A stretch of DNA of 64,000 nucleotides, taken from the NCBI RefSeq assembly GCF_001905385.1, contig NZ_LIPF01000018.1:1-64000 (forward strand), read 5' to 3'. Every line of letters begins with the position of its first letter. Position 1 is the stretch's first letter. Shown here in pieces: positions 1 through 9,431 of the stretch. The position numbers were made by a program, and so were the translations under genes. The DNA comes from Streptomyces sp. CB02414 (GTDB lineage Bacteria > Actinomycetota > Actinomycetes > Streptomycetales > Streptomycetaceae). The notes below the pieces were generated by a model. The model did not search any database. It worked only from the letters and a program-made list of their open reading frames with translations, and was not told the origin of the DNA.

Positions 1-40
1 TGGTGGTGTGCGCGATGGTCTGTGCGGTCGTCGTCGCCAT
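1..40 (-). CDS. N-terminus of a protein running off the left edge
   Basis: An ATG at 38-40 on the minus strand is preceded by a purine-rich GGGAGGG ribosome site at the right spacing. The first residues read MATTTAQTIAHTT and the frame is open to the window edge. Only 13 codons are visible, so the product cannot be named. It lies downstream of, and on the same strand as, the SpoIIE phosphatase gene, about 160 bases away, so it could be co-transcribed with it. Confidence 0.45.
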   Translation of the reverse strand, partial: MATTTAQTIAHTT

Positions 41-198
41 GATGTGCCCTCCCTGTTCCGGCGGCCCGCTCGCAGACCGGCAACTCGGCGGCTTCCCCCC
101 GCACGGGAACGTATGCACAGAAGCGGAGATCTTTTCTGAGGGAGGGCTCACACGGAGTCGGCGGACGGTGTCGTGGCCGGGACGGGGGCTGCCCGTGT

Positions 199-1929
199 TC
201 ACCGTGCGCGATCGGGCGTTCGCAGCGCCAGCATGGCGACATCGTCGTCGTTGTCCTCGGGGCGGACCTGCTCCAGCAGCGAGTCGCAGAACGAGCCCAG
301 GGGCCGGTGGGCCAGAGAGGCCGCGTGCCGACGCAACCGGTCCAGGCCGAGGTCGATGGAGCGGTGCGGGGACTCGACCAGGCCGTCGGTGTAGAAGAGG
401 AGCGTGGCGCGGGGCGGCAGCACGGTGACCGCGCTGGGCCGGGGTCTACTGAATCCCGTCCCCAGGAGGATGCCGTGGGCGTCTTCCAGGTAGTCGGCCC
501 GGCCGTTGTGGCTGACGAGCAGCGGCGGCGGGTGCCCCGCATTGGTCCAGCGCAGTCGCCACAGCGCGTCCTCGCCGACGGTGAGCGTGGCGAGGATTAT
601 GGTCGCCGTCGGCACTTCGGCGATGTGTTTCACCGCTTCGTCGAGTTGGGTGACGACGGCGCTGGGCTCGGCCCGGGGCTGGGCCCAGGCGAAGGCGCGG
701 AGCATGTTGCGGACCTGGGCCATACCCGCCGCGGCGTCCAGGTCGTGCCCGACGACGTCGCCGATGACCAGGGCGTGCGAGCTGTCGGTCAGGGCGAAGG
801 CGTCGTACCAGTCGCCGCCGACGGACGAGGCGTGCGGAGCCGGCACGTAGCGCACGGCCATGTCGACGCCGGGCACGGCGGGAAGTTGGGGCAGCAGGTG
901 CCGTTGCATGGTCTCGGCGACCTTGCGCTGGCGCTGGTACAGGCGTGCGTTGTCGAGCGCCAGGCCCGCACGCCGGGTGATGTCCTCCAGCAGCGGGAGG
1001 TCGGCGGCGCTGAAGGCCCCCGGCCGCTGGGAGCGGCCCAGCGTCAGCGCCCCGATGGTGTCGCGCAGCCCTCGGATGGGCGCGATGACCGCGGAGTGTA
1101 TGCCTGTCTCGGCGAACAGGCGCCGCTGTTCCACCGCGATGCCCGAATCGGGAGGGCCCTGGTAGATGGCGGGGCCGGCGAGAGAGGACGCGGCACCGCG
1201 CAGCGCCCGCGACAAGGGCATGGGCGACTCCTCGGGAACAGGCGGCATGGGCCCCTGCAGGTCCTCGTGTCCGATCAGGCTGCCGTCCTTGTACTCCATC
1301 ACCAGCGCGCGCCGCACCTCGTCCCGCTCGGCGATCAGATCGATCACCGCCCAGTCCGCGAGTCGGGGCACCGTCAGGGCCGCCAGCCGGTGCAGGGCCT
1401 CGTCCGTGTCCAGGGTGGACGTCAGCTGCGTCGTCGTCTCGGCGAGCAGGGCGAGGCGGTCCAGTTCCGTCAGGCCCTCCGGGGCCCCGTCGAGGTCTTC
1501 CTCGGGCGCGCTCCGTCCCCGCCCGTACAGCAGGACCAGGGCGCCCGTGCTCCGGTGTCCGGACGAGTACGGTGCGACGCACCAGGCCAGTCGGACGAGT
1601 ACGCCGTCCCCGCGGGCGAACCAGTCCGGGTCACCGTGCTCGGTCCGCCGGTCGCGCAGGGCCTCGCCGGACCGGCAGTGCGTACGGGGCGGGACCCGCC
1701 CGTGGCTGTCCCGGTGCAGCAGGTCATGGATGTCCTGCCCGACGAAATCCTCACGGCTCCGGTGCAGCAGGCTCTCGGCCGCCCCGTTGACGGAGACGAT
1801 GACGCCGTCCTCATCGACGGTGAGGGCAGCCGCCCGCACGTCCTCCAGGGACGGGGCGGGCACGAGGTCGGGCCACGCCTGGTGCCTGGGCGTGGAAGCA
1901 CCCCCGGGACCCGTACTGGTGACGTCCAT
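199..1929 (-). CDS. PAS-GAF-SpoIIE serine phosphatase
   Basis: A cytoplasmic PP2C-type serine/threonine phosphatase of about 576 residues, of the kind that dephosphorylates STAS anti-sigma antagonists in Streptomyces stress and development switches. A PAS domain occupies roughly residues 25-145, a GAF domain 170-330, and the SpoIIE/PP2C domain the last 220. The metal-binding motifs are intact: GGDWYDAF, GDVVGHD, YTDGLVE and the terminal DNDDDVAML. The open frame runs upstream to 2073, but the ATG at 1929 has GAGGAGGG just before it and begins at the usual distance from the PAS domain, so I use it. No transmembrane segment is visible, so the input is probably a soluble ligand or redox signal. 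No STAS or RsbW gene is adjacent. The nearest RsbW-like gene starts at 6806. Confidence 0.9.
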   Translation of the reverse strand: MDVTSTGPGGASTPRHQAWPDLVPAPSLEDVRAAALTVDEDGVIVSVNGAAESLLHRSREDFVGQDIHDLLHRDSHGRVPPRTHCRSGEALRDRRTEHGDPDWFARGDGVLVRLAWCVAPYSSGHRSTGALVLLYGRGRSAPEEDLDGAPEGLTELDRLALLAETTTQLTSTLDTDEALHRLAALTVPRLADWAVIDLIAERDEVRRALVMEYKDGSLIGHEDLQGPMPPVPEESPMPLSRALRGAASSLAGPAIYQGPPDSGIAVEQRRLFAETGIHSAVIAPIRGLRDTIGALTLGRSQRPGAFSAADLPLLEDITRRAGLALDNARLYQRQRKVAETMQRHLLPQLPAVPGVDMAVRYVPAPHASSVGGDWYDAFALTDSSHALVIGDVVGHDLDAAAGMAQVRNMLRAFAWAQPRAEPSAVVTQLDEAVKHIAEVPTATIILATLTVGEDALWRLRWTNAGHPPPLLVSHNGRADYLEDAHGILLGTGFSRPRPSAVTVLPPRATLLFYTDGLVESPHRSIDLGLDRLRRHAASLAHRPLGSFCDSLLEQVRPEDNDDDVAMLALRTPDRAR

Positions 1930-2424
1930 GGCCCTCCTCGTGGGGACAGACACGCTCGACCTTCCGAGAAGGTACCTGATAGGGCCGTCCGGTACGGCGA
2001 TCGTGATCCGCTGCTGCGCGAGGGCTGACGTCTGCGCCCCCGCACAGCCGGCACGTGCCGTCCCCGGTGGCACAGCAGCGAGGGTCTTTCCGTTCGATCT
2101 CCGTCACGAGTCCTGAGGCGATCGGCCGGCTCGGGGAGGGCCGCGTCCGCGGCCCCCTCGCACACGTAACCCGGGAACGTCCGTCGGAACCCCGGTCGAT
2201 CGCCGTCGGCGATACCGGACCCGACGCGCACGCCGTGCTCCGCCACCGGAAACAGGCCGCCCGTGCTTCGCCCGCGCGATTCCTGGGACTGCCGGAACCA
2301 GTGGCGGCCCGGACACCTGAGATCGAGGCGCGTCAGTCCCGGTTGAGGAGTTGGAGACCGCCTCCCGAGTCTGGGGACTCTCGGGACGGACAGAGGTCGA
2401 CAACGCCCGAGCGAGCATGGTCCT

Positions 2425-2832
2425 TCACGGGTTCGGAGAAGAGGCCGAGTCCCCTGCCGACGTGCTGTCTGTCCTGTTGCGTCGCTGCTTGATGCGTTCG
2501 AGCCGTGCGCGGCGTGCGAGACGCTCGCGGCTTTCCCGGCGCCCGCCGATCATCGCGATGACGGCCGACGCGGGCAGGAGGATGCTGCCCGTCCCGCCGA
2601 TGAGGATGAGGAGCCAGGCGTCAGTGGCGGCTTCGGCGGTCTGTTCCGCCGCCACGTCCTCCGGGGTCCCGCTACCGCTCATGACGACACACTTCTCAAG
2701 GGCGGGATCGCAGCCATGAGGGCCGGCGTCGTCGAGCTGCGTGATTCCGAAGACGAGCAGCGCGACGGCTGCGACTTGCCACGCGAGCACGGCCAGGGTC
2801 GCGGGTATCACCTTCGTCGCCATGATGCTCAC
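2425..2832 (-). CDS. Small two-helix membrane protein
   Basis: A 135-residue protein with two clear membrane segments: about residues 8-33 and 70-95, the second containing AWLLILIGGTGSILLPAS. The loop between them carries two cysteines (CDPALEKC), which could form an extracytoplasmic disulfide. The C-terminal 40 residues are rich in Arg and Lys and probably cytoplasmic. The start is either GTG at 2832 or ATG at 2823 and neither ribosome site is decisive. I do not recognise a family. It stands alone, so its role cannot be inferred from neighbours. Confidence 0.65.
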   Translation of the reverse strand: MSIMATKVIPATLAVLAWQVAAVALLVFGITQLDDAGPHGCDPALEKCVVMSGSGTPEDVAAEQTAEAATDAWLLILIGGTGSILLPASAVIAMIGGRRESRERLARRARLERIKQRRNRTDSTSAGDSASSPNP

Positions 2833-3157
2833 CCCGCTTCTCTCCCGTACCGACCGGCGGACACCTGGTGTCGACCCCGCGCATCGCCCACCGAACGTAC
2901 CCGCTCCAGCCCTGGCCGCGGTAGACGAATCAAACGCCCGGAATCATGCTGTGGCCGGCAGGGGAGCCGAGGCCGCACTGCGAGGACGTGCACCTGTACG
3001 GGGGCACCGGACTCCGTCAGTCACCGACCGAGAGCCGCGGCGCCCGCTGTCCCGGTCAGGCCCGACCAGGCTCGTCAGGAAGTTCTCGAACCATGCGGCC
3101 GAGCCCACACCGTCGGGCGAGTCGCCCACGGCAACGGGGGGGGGGACAAGTCGCCAG

Positions 3158-3649
3158 TTACGGGATCAGGAACTCCAGCTCGGGCCGGTCCCATGCCACC
3201 GCGGGCGGGTTCGCGGAGGCCGTTCCGGTGGGCAGGGCGCCCACACTGCGGTAGAAGCCCTCGGCCGGAGGATGCGACACCACCCGGACACGGTCCAGCC
3301 CTGCGGCGCGGGCCTGGGTCTTCATGTGATCAACAAGCAGCCGCCCGATGCCGCGGCCCTGCGTACCGTCCTGTACGAAAAGCAGGTCCAGCTCTGGCGG
3401 CACGAGGACCAGCGCATAGAATCCGAGTACCCGTCCGGTGACATCATTGGCTTCGACGGCTACGAAGACCCGGTGGTTCTCGATGTAGTCGGGTCCGACA
3501 CGATAGCCGGAGACCATCGCCGCGTACTGTCCCTCGTAGGCGCGCGAGCCGCGGACGAGCCGCGTGAGCCGCTTGGCGTCCCGGGCGACCGCCCGGCGTA
3601 CGAAGGTCTCGCCGCGTACGGACGGGATACTCGATTGCACACGGAGCAT
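3158..3649 (-). CDS. GNAT family N-acetyltransferase
   Basis: A single-domain GNAT protein of about 163 residues. The acetyl-CoA pyrophosphate-binding motif is visible as QDGTQGRGIGRLL (consensus Q/RxxGxG/A), preceded by the beta-4 strand LDLLFV and followed by the AAGLDRVRV segment. The substrate cannot be read from sequence. The frame is open to a GTG at 3709, but that start has no ribosome site and would add an unconserved leader, so I use the ATG at 3649. It lies head to head with the second GNAT gene at 3805. The two share the fold but not close sequence, so they are not a recent duplication. Confidence 0.8.
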   Translation of the reverse strand: MLRVQSSIPSVRGETFVRRAVARDAKRLTRLVRGSRAYEGQYAAMVSGYRVGPDYIENHRVFVAVEANDVTGRVLGFYALVLVPPELDLLFVQDGTQGRGIGRLLVDHMKTQARAAGLDRVRVVSHPPAEGFYRSVGALPTGTASANPPAVAWDRPELEFLIP

Positions 3650-3804
3650 GCTACGCGTCCGCAAGGGGCCGGGGCTCCACGCTCCCTCACCGGAGGCCTC
3701 CCGGCGCACCAGGAGGCCAGTTGTCAGTCAGCCGGATCGCCACGCTGACCTGGCTACGATGCCGCTGGTTCGCGCTCCGGTCGCCGCATCGGCAGGATGG
3801 GGGA

Positions 3805-4338
3805 ATGACCGAGATCCGCACGCCCCGTCTCCTTCTGCGCCGCTGGCTGGAGGACGACCTCGTCCCCCTGTCCGAGATCCATGCCGATCCGGCGGTCATG
3901 CGGAACATCGGTGACGGCAGGCCGCGCTCGACGGGGCAGACCGCCGGGGACATCGAGGCGTGGGAGGAGGAGTGGGACGACGAAGGATTCGGGGTGTTCG
4001 CGGTCGAGCTTCTGGGTTCCGGTGAACTGGCGGGTGCGGTGGGCCTGACCGTGGCCGCTGAGCCGGACGAGGTAGCCGGTCAGGTCGCGGTCGGCTGGCG
4101 GCTCGGGCGGGTGTTCTGGGGGCAGGGGTATGCCTCCGAAGCGGCGCACGCCGCTTTGGAGTTCGCCTTGCAGGACCGCGGTCTCGAGCGGGTGGTCGCC
4201 GTATTGCGCACGGGTGACAGTGCCTCCGCGGCAGTGGTCGACAAGCTGGGCATGCAGGCGGAAGCTGCGGTACAGCACCCCGTCCACGGTTACGACCTGA
4301 AGGTGTTCGGGATTGACCTGACGCAGTATCAGGAATAG
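3805..4338 (+). CDS. RimJ/RimL-type GNAT acetyltransferase
   Basis: A 177-residue GNAT of the RimJ/RimL type, which acetylates protein N-termini or small amines. The opening TEIRTPRLLLRRW is the hallmark first strand of this subgroup. The acetyl-CoA loop reads RVFWGQGYASEA and the C-terminal part GDSASAAVVDKLGMQ is the usual 'N/SxxSxxVxEKLGF' segment. The ATG at 3805 follows a GGATGGGGG ribosome site. The open frame upstream to 3721 is not used for that reason. The substrate is unknown. It converges with the channel gene ending at 4443 across a short hairpin. Confidence 0.85.
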   Translation: MTEIRTPRLLLRRWLEDDLVPLSEIHADPAVMRNIGDGRPRSTGQTAGDIEAWEEEWDDEGFGVFAVELLGSGELAGAVGLTVAAEPDEVAGQVAVGWRLGRVFWGQGYASEAAHAALEFALQDRGLERVVAVLRTGDSASAAVVDKLGMQAEAAVQHPVHGYDLKVFGIDLTQYQE

Positions 4339-4384
4339 GCGCGGGGGTCGGCCTCGTAACGGGTGATCCGGGCTGAGGCTGACT

Positions 4385-4401
4385 CTTCGCGAGTGGCGAA
4401 G
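4385..4401. terminator. Short hairpin between convergent genes
   Basis: CTTCGC and GCGAAG form a 6-bp stem with a 5-base loop (GAGTG), midway between the GNAT gene ending at 4338 and the channel gene ending at 4443. There is no T-run, which is usual for high-GC actinomycetes. It may serve both directions. Confidence 0.4.
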
Positions 4402-4442
4402 CGGCGTTGGGGGCGACAGTGCCCCCTGCTCCATTCTCTCCG

Positions 4443-6341
4443 TCAGTCCTTGCCGATGACGACCACCTCGTCCTCGGCCGTCCACCGGCGCCGCTCGCGT
4501 TTGGGCGGATTGATCCGCACGCCGTAGCGGGGGCTCGTCGACGAATCGTCGTGGCTGCGGTATCCGATGGCGCACTCGCCGCGACGGCGTGCCGCGGCCA
4601 CGACCGTGGCGAAGAACGTCTCACTCCCCGGCAGCACGTAGTCACTCGCCGACCGCAGGCGGACCCCGGCGCCTTCGGCGGAGAACAGTTCCTCGAACAC
4701 CGCCGCCAGGTGCCGGTTCTGGGAGATCTGGGACATGAGCAGGCCGATGAGTTTGCCGCTGATGATCACGTCGGCTGCGGGGCTGATGGGGGCCAGCGCC
4801 CGGTTACGATCGTCGATCAGTTCAGTAACGACCGGCAGGTCGCGCCCGGTCGCCTCTTCCAGTTGGCGCAGCAGCAGAAGGGTGACGAGCGTGCGATTGT
4901 CGGGATCGTCCGGCGGGTGTCCCGGGACGGGGTCCCGGCCCAGCACGATCACGCTGTCGTAGGAGTGGACGTCCAGGCGCCGCAGGGTCTCGGGACGGGT
5001 GATGTCCCCGTGGTGCAGTGCCAGGCTCAGGCCGTTCCCGCTGTCCGCGTCGGCCTCGCTCACCTGGCGGATCGTCGCTTCGCCCCGTTCCGCCACCACG
5101 TCGACGACTGAACCGGGCCGGGTGCTCCGGTGCAACTGGTCGACCATGAGTGGCGCTCGGCGGTTCCAGCCCAGTAGGAGAATCCGCTCCGCCGGCGCGG
5201 GCATCGAGGGGCGGGAGGCCATCGCGACCTCCTCCGCCAACCCCGCACAGTCCTCCAGCCAGGCCGTGTCGTCGTCGCGGGTGATGACGACGAGCAGGTC
5301 GTCCCGGGCGATCGGCGTCTCCGGCGGCGGGTTGAGCAGAGGGGTGCCGCGTCGCATCAGCCCGACGACGCTCGACGTCGAGTAGGACAGGAGGACATCG
5401 CCGAACGGGCGGCCGGTCAGGGCCGGCTCGCTGATGAGGTAGAACTCGTCTCCGGCGAAGTCGAGGAGTTCCTGATGCACGAGGGAGATCCCGGGGCGGC
5501 GGGCGGCCTGGACGATCAGCCGCGCGGTGACGGTGTCGCTCTCCAGGACGACGCCGCCAGGCCCGGCGGCGAGACAGGCTGCCAGGCGGTACTGGTCGTC
5601 GCGGACGGCGGCGACGACGGGCGGACACGGCTCCGCCCCGGCCAGCGCGGCCCGCAGCGCCAGCAGCGTCTTCACCACCTCCGCGTCGGCGTCCGGCTCG
5701 TCAGGGGGCAGGACCAGCACGACACCGGCCGTAACCGGGCTGGTCAACGGCAACACGGCCGGGTCGGTGGTGGGGCCGCTGCGGCAGATCAGCCGCGTAC
5801 GGCCGAAGGAGCCCACTTTCGTACCCAGTGCCTCTTCCATGACGGTCTTGTCCCGGTCGGCCAGTACCACAACCGCCGCGCCGCGCTGGTTGGCGTTGGC
5901 GGCCACCAGTTCGCTCACCACCGTGAAGACCTGCTCCGACCATCCCAGGACCACGGCGTGCCCCTGTTCGAGCACGGTGGAACGGCCCCGCCGCAACGAG
6001 GTGAGCCGCTCCGTGAGCGCCGTCGTGATCAGGCCGACGAGCGTGGAGACGTACAGCAGAGTGACCAGAGCGAGCAGCACCGACATCATCGCCCGCAGCG
6101 GCGTACCCGTCGCACCGCCCAGCCGCAGTGTCTCCCCGGTGAGACGCCACACCTCCGCCAGCCGCTCCGCCAGGGACGGCGGGGCATCAGGGTCGGTCCA
6201 CACCAGCACCGCACTGGTCGGCACGACGACGGCCAGACACAGCATCGCCATCCAGCCGACGAGAGCGGCGGCGCCGCGGGCCAGAGTGCTGTCGAACCAG
6301 TAACGGGCTCTGTCACCGAACGGAGTCCGCCGCTGCGCCAC
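4443..6341 (-). CDS. CASTOR/POLLUX-like ion channel with RCK/TrkA-N domains
   Basis: A membrane protein of about 632 residues resembling the CASTOR/POLLUX/SYM8 group. These proteins have an N-terminal pore region and long C-terminal nucleotide-binding RCK (TrkA-N) regions that gate ion flow. Membrane segments lie at about residues 20-45 (ALVGWMAMLCLAVVVPTSAV) and 75-100 (AMMSVLLALVTLLYVSTLVG). Two Rossmann-like regions follow, the first beginning GHAVVLGWSEQ and the second ILLLGWNRRAPL. The open frame runs upstream to 6890, but the GTG at 6341 has a very strong GGAAGGGGGGGAAGG site and starts the conserved part. The ion is not readable from sequence. Potassium or calcium are the family choices. 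It is transcribed alone. Confidence 0.85.
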   Translation of the reverse strand: MAQRRTPFGDRARYWFDSTLARGAAALVGWMAMLCLAVVVPTSAVLVWTDPDAPPSLAERLAEVWRLTGETLRLGGATGTPLRAMMSVLLALVTLLYVSTLVGLITTALTERLTSLRRGRSTVLEQGHAVVLGWSEQVFTVVSELVAANANQRGAAVVVLADRDKTVMEEALGTKVGSFGRTRLICRSGPTTDPAVLPLTSPVTAGVVLVLPPDEPDADAEVVKTLLALRAALAGAEPCPPVVAAVRDDQYRLAACLAAGPGGVVLESDTVTARLIVQAARRPGISLVHQELLDFAGDEFYLISEPALTGRPFGDVLLSYSTSSVVGLMRRGTPLLNPPPETPIARDDLLVVITRDDDTAWLEDCAGLAEEVAMASRPSMPAPAERILLLGWNRRAPLMVDQLHRSTRPGSVVDVVAERGEATIRQVSEADADSGNGLSLALHHGDITRPETLRRLDVHSYDSVIVLGRDPVPGHPPDDPDNRTLVTLLLLRQLEEATGRDLPVVTELIDDRNRALAPISPAADVIISGKLIGLLMSQISQNRHLAAVFEELFSAEGAGVRLRSASDYVLPGSETFFATVVAAARRRGECAIGYRSHDDSSTSPRYGVRINPPKRERRRWTAEDEVVVIGKD

Positions 6342-6805
6342 CCTTCCCCCCCTTCCGTCTCCCCGTGCTCCCATGAGGCCACGTCGGCACCGCATGAACG
6401 ATGCGCCGCGCGGGCCTGCCGGAGAGCGCGGACGTGGACACGCATGTCGCAGTGTGGGATACCGGCCCGGGCGGCAGCCGGAGTTCGAGCAGTGTTCATC
6501 CCTTCGGGTGCCCCAGTCACTCATGGCGGCGGACCTGCGGAGACGCCGGACTCGCCACCGTCTTGGCTCCTTCGAGTCAACGTCGGAGCGAAGAGCGGAC
6601 GCGTCGTGTGAGCGGCGTGACCGACCCCGCCTGACGCACAGGGCGCTCAAGGCGGCGTCCATTGCCGCGACCGAGGAGAAGGAGGTGCGCGTGGGCCTTG
6701 GGCCGGCCATGCCGTCGCCGAACGGGGGAAGGCGTGGCAGTAGGACCCGGTACGAAGGTGTGGCAGCCGTCTGTGCTTGGCGAGCGCGGGCAGGGAGGAT
6801 CGACA

Positions 6806-7228
6806 GTGGACGAGTCGTCAGTGCGGGCGGTGGGCTGGGCGCGCTCGCTGCCCGTGGATACCGAGCCGAAGGCGGCACGCGACTGGGCACGCGAGCATCT
6901 GAAGGCCCTCGGCTGGTCGGACAGCCTCTCGCGGACGGTGGACGACGTCCTGCTCACCGTCTCCGAGCTGGTCACCAACGCGCACATCCACGCCCACTCC
7001 ACCGCCCGTCTCGTGCTGGCCTGGGACGGCCAGTGCCTGCACATCACCGTGCACGACGACAGCGTCGCCCTGCCCAGTCCACGCGAGCCCAGCCGTGACC
7101 GCCTCGGCGGACGCGGCATGTTCCTGGTCGACGCTCTGGCCGATGCCTGGGAAGTGCGTCCGTGCCCTCGCGGCAAGTCGGTGACTGCCTGTTTCTGTCC
7201 GTCGGCCGCCTCGGCCGACTCCGACTGA
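6806..7228 (+). CDS. RsbW-like ATP-binding regulatory protein
   Basis: A 140-residue GHKL-type ATPase of the RsbW/SpoIIAB-like group common in Streptomyces, acting as an anti-sigma or partner-switch kinase. The N-box reads VSELVTNAHIHAHS, and the G1/G2 glycine region reads DRLGGRGMFLVDALADAW. The start is a GTG at 6806 with GGAGG eight bases upstream. The same frame is open to 6662 without a site. It contains only the ATPase domain. No sigma factor is adjacent, so its partner is unknown. The four SpoIIE phosphatases and the STAS protein of this window are the kinds of protein it would work with. Confidence 0.85.
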   Translation: MDESSVRAVGWARSLPVDTEPKAARDWAREHLKALGWSDSLSRTVDDVLLTVSELVTNAHIHAHSTARLVLAWDGQCLHITVHDDSVALPSPREPSRDRLGGRGMFLVDALADAWEVRPCPRGKSVTACFCPSAASADSD

Positions 7229-7446
7229 CATGTGCACCGGAGGAAAGTGAGCACACGGCGAGAAGGGTCGGTCGCCAGCGGGTGAACCATTCCCGGCGGC
7301 GGCCGCCGGAAGTACCGTGTGTCGTCGGCCGCGGCCCACGCCATCGGGTTCCTCCGGCTGAAGGCGCCGTGCACGACGGGGTCCGAGCCGGTGTTGGCCT
7401 GTCCCGGCAGGTGCTTCCGCCTCTCGTCGGGCCCGGAAGGAGAAGA

Positions 7447-8661
7447 ATGACCGGCATCCAGTACATACCGGATACCGCGGACGGCACGCGGGGTGGCAGG
7501 GCCGTCGGTGAGCGGGCGGTACGCATACGGCGTCGTCTGGAGCGTCTGATCGGCATCGCGGCCACCGAAGGAAACGAGCTGGTCGCCCTCCGTAACGGCG
7601 ACGAGATTTTCCCTGCCATGCTCGACACCATTCGCTCCGCCGAGCACACGGTGGACATGATGACCTTCGTCTACTGGAAGGGCGCCATAGCCCGCGACTT
7701 CGCGCACGCCCTGGCACAACGGGCCCGGGACGGGGTCAGGGTGCGGCTGCTGCTGGACGGTTTCGGCAGCCGGCTGATCGACAAGGACCTGCTGGAGGAG
7801 ATGGACCGGGCAGGCGTACAGGTGGCCTGGTTCCGCAAGCCGCTGTACCTGTCGCCCCTCAAGCAGAACCACCGCTGCCACCGCAAGGTGCTGGTCGTGG
7901 ACGAGCAGGTGGCGTTCACCGGCGGCGTCGGCATCGCCGAGGAGTGGTGTGGGGACGCCCGCAATCCGCGCGAGTGGCGGGACACTCATGTGCAGGTGCG
8001 CGGTCCGGCCGTGGACGGCATCGCGGCGGCGTTCGCGCAGAACTGGGCCGAGTGCCACGACGAGCTCTTCGACGACCGTGACCGGTTCACCGGCCATCGC
8101 CCGCAGGGCGACGCCGTGGTGCAGGTGGTGCGCGGCTCGGCCAGTTTCGGCTGGCAGGACATGCAGACCCTGATCCGGGTCATGATCGAGTCGGCCGAGG
8201 AACGCTTTCGACTGGCCACCGCATACTTCTCCCCGGACACCTACTTCGTCGAGCTGCTGTGTGCCGCCGCACGACGGGGCGTAGAGGTGGAGATCCTGCT
8301 GCCCGGCCCGCACACCGACAAGCGGGTCTGCCAGCTGGCCGGGCAGCATCATTACGAGGACCTGCTCGCGTGCGGAGTGAAACTCCACCAATACCAGCCG
8401 ACGATGATGCACGCCAAGGTCATCACCGTGGACCGCACGGCGGCTCTCGTCGGCTCGACCAACTTCAATCGGCGCTCGCTCGCCCATGACGAGGAAGTCA
8501 TGCTCGCCGTCCTGGACGAAGGGTTCACCGCGACCCTCGACGCCCACTTCGATGCCGACATGGCGGAAAGCCGATCCATGCAGCGGGGCCGCTGGAGAAG
8601 ACGCTCCCTGCTCCAACGCGCCCGCGAGTGCGCTGTCCAGCCCATTCGCCGATACCTGTGA
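7447..8661 (+). CDS. Phospholipase D-type (cardiolipin synthase-like) protein
   Basis: A 404-residue protein with two PLD catalytic repeats. The HKD motifs are visible as HRCHRKVLVVDE in the first half and MMHAKVITVDRT in the second, each followed by the usual GS/GG-N segments (GGVGIAEE; GSTNFNRRS). Two motifs in about 400 residues with no signal peptide fits cardiolipin synthase or a bacterial PLD-like transphosphatidylase acting on membrane lipids. The ATG at 7447 has a GGAAGGAGAAGA site. The open frame upstream to 7162 overlaps the RsbW-like gene and is not used. The C-terminus is basic and could lie on the membrane. Confidence 0.88.
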   Translation: MTGIQYIPDTADGTRGGRAVGERAVRIRRRLERLIGIAATEGNELVALRNGDEIFPAMLDTIRSAEHTVDMMTFVYWKGAIARDFAHALAQRARDGVRVRLLLDGFGSRLIDKDLLEEMDRAGVQVAWFRKPLYLSPLKQNHRCHRKVLVVDEQVAFTGGVGIAEEWCGDARNPREWRDTHVQVRGPAVDGIAAAFAQNWAECHDELFDDRDRFTGHRPQGDAVVQVVRGSASFGWQDMQTLIRVMIESAEERFRLATAYFSPDTYFVELLCAAARRGVEVEILLPGPHTDKRVCQLAGQHHYEDLLACGVKLHQYQPTMMHAKVITVDRTAALVGSTNFNRRSLAHDEEVMLAVLDEGFTATLDAHFDADMAESRSMQRGRWRRRSLLQRARECAVQPIRRYL

Positions 8662-8675
8662 CGACCCACCGGCGC

Positions 8676-9108
8676 TGATCGGGTTCGCTCAGCGGAGCTC
8701 GGTGTCGTGAATCGGGCGCAGGGTCGGCTCCCAGCTCTTGGCTGGGCCCAGCCGCGGCCGCGTGTCCGCCCTTGTGGCAGGACAACGAACAGCCCCCGAG
8801 TTGGGCGCTCTCTCCCGAGCACGCGGTCCGCGAACTCGACGCGATCGACGTGTGCAGACGCTGCCTGACCGGCTGGCGCAGGCGGTCGAGGCTCGGCAAG
8901 TGCACTTGCCCAGCATGGGCGTGATTCCCGGCTCTTTGGGTTGGGACATCGCGGCGGCGAGTATTTCCGCACCGCGCGCAGTGCGGGCCGTAACGAATCG
9001 ACGACCCGTATCCGCGCGGCCCGCGCGGAGCTGCTGGAGCCCGACCTGACCCCGCCGGAGCTGGTGGAGTTCTTGCTGCACGGGGCGCTCTCGGGGCACA
9101 CCGAGTGA
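8676..9108 (+). pseudogene. Decayed gene fragment of unknown family
   Basis: Two short overlapping frames have coding-like composition but no credible start. The first, ending at 8924, reads LWQDNEQPPSWALSPEHAV, then VCRRCLTGW and GKCTCPAW, with four cysteines arranged like a small zinc site. The second, ending at 9108 one frame over, reads GEYFRTARSAGRNESTTRI and then ELLEPDLTPPELVEFLLHGAL. A single base change in length near 8900 would join them into one protein of about 130 residues. I do not recognise the family. The alternative is two unrelated small proteins. Confidence 0.35.
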
Positions 9109-9245
9109 GCGCCGGAGACGGCGCCTAGGGAATACGGCCCGGCCGTCCCGCAACCCTCGAGCGGCCCGGTGGGACCGTCCGCGGGGACGGACCCGTAGGC
9201 TGCTCGAGTCCGGCGAACCGCCCGCTGAAGGGAAGCAGCCCCCCC

Positions 9246-9431
9246 GTGTTCCAGCAGACTCCCGTCTACGATCGCCTCGTCGCCGAACGCGGCGACATTC
9301 CCGTCCAGGTCCGCGGCGAAGCCGACCGGATACACCGCGATCTGGCACAGATACTGCACCAGGCAGCCGCCAACCCGCCGAGTGCGCCGCAGAGCGTGTT
9401 CGAGCCGAAGACGCCGCCCAGCGCCCAGTAG
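9246..9431 (+). CDS. Small hypothetical protein (61 aa)
   Basis: A GTG at 9246 follows a GAAGGGAAGCAG ribosome site. The product is a 61-residue soluble protein beginning with FQQTPVYDRLVAERG. It has an amphipathic middle (EADRIHRDLAQIL) and a Pro/Ser-rich tail. Third-position GC is high, as in real genes here. There is no membrane segment and no motif of known function. It stands alone between a decayed region and the convergent phosphatase gene. Confidence 0.55.
   Translation: MFQQTPVYDRLVAERGDIPVQVRGEADRIHRDLAQILHQAAANPPSAPQSVFEPKTPPSAQ

Noticed and set aside
307-2028. 573-codon plus-strand frame opposite the first SpoIIE gene
   Set aside because: Translation is repetitive Arg/Gly/Val-rich with no domain. 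The minus strand encodes a full PAS-GAF-SpoIIE protein.
3136-3145. Run of ten G (another at 22543-22552) as phase-variable switches
   Set aside because: Both runs lie outside any supported gene and not at a promoter I can place, so there is no target to switch. They may simply be sequencing-prone sites.
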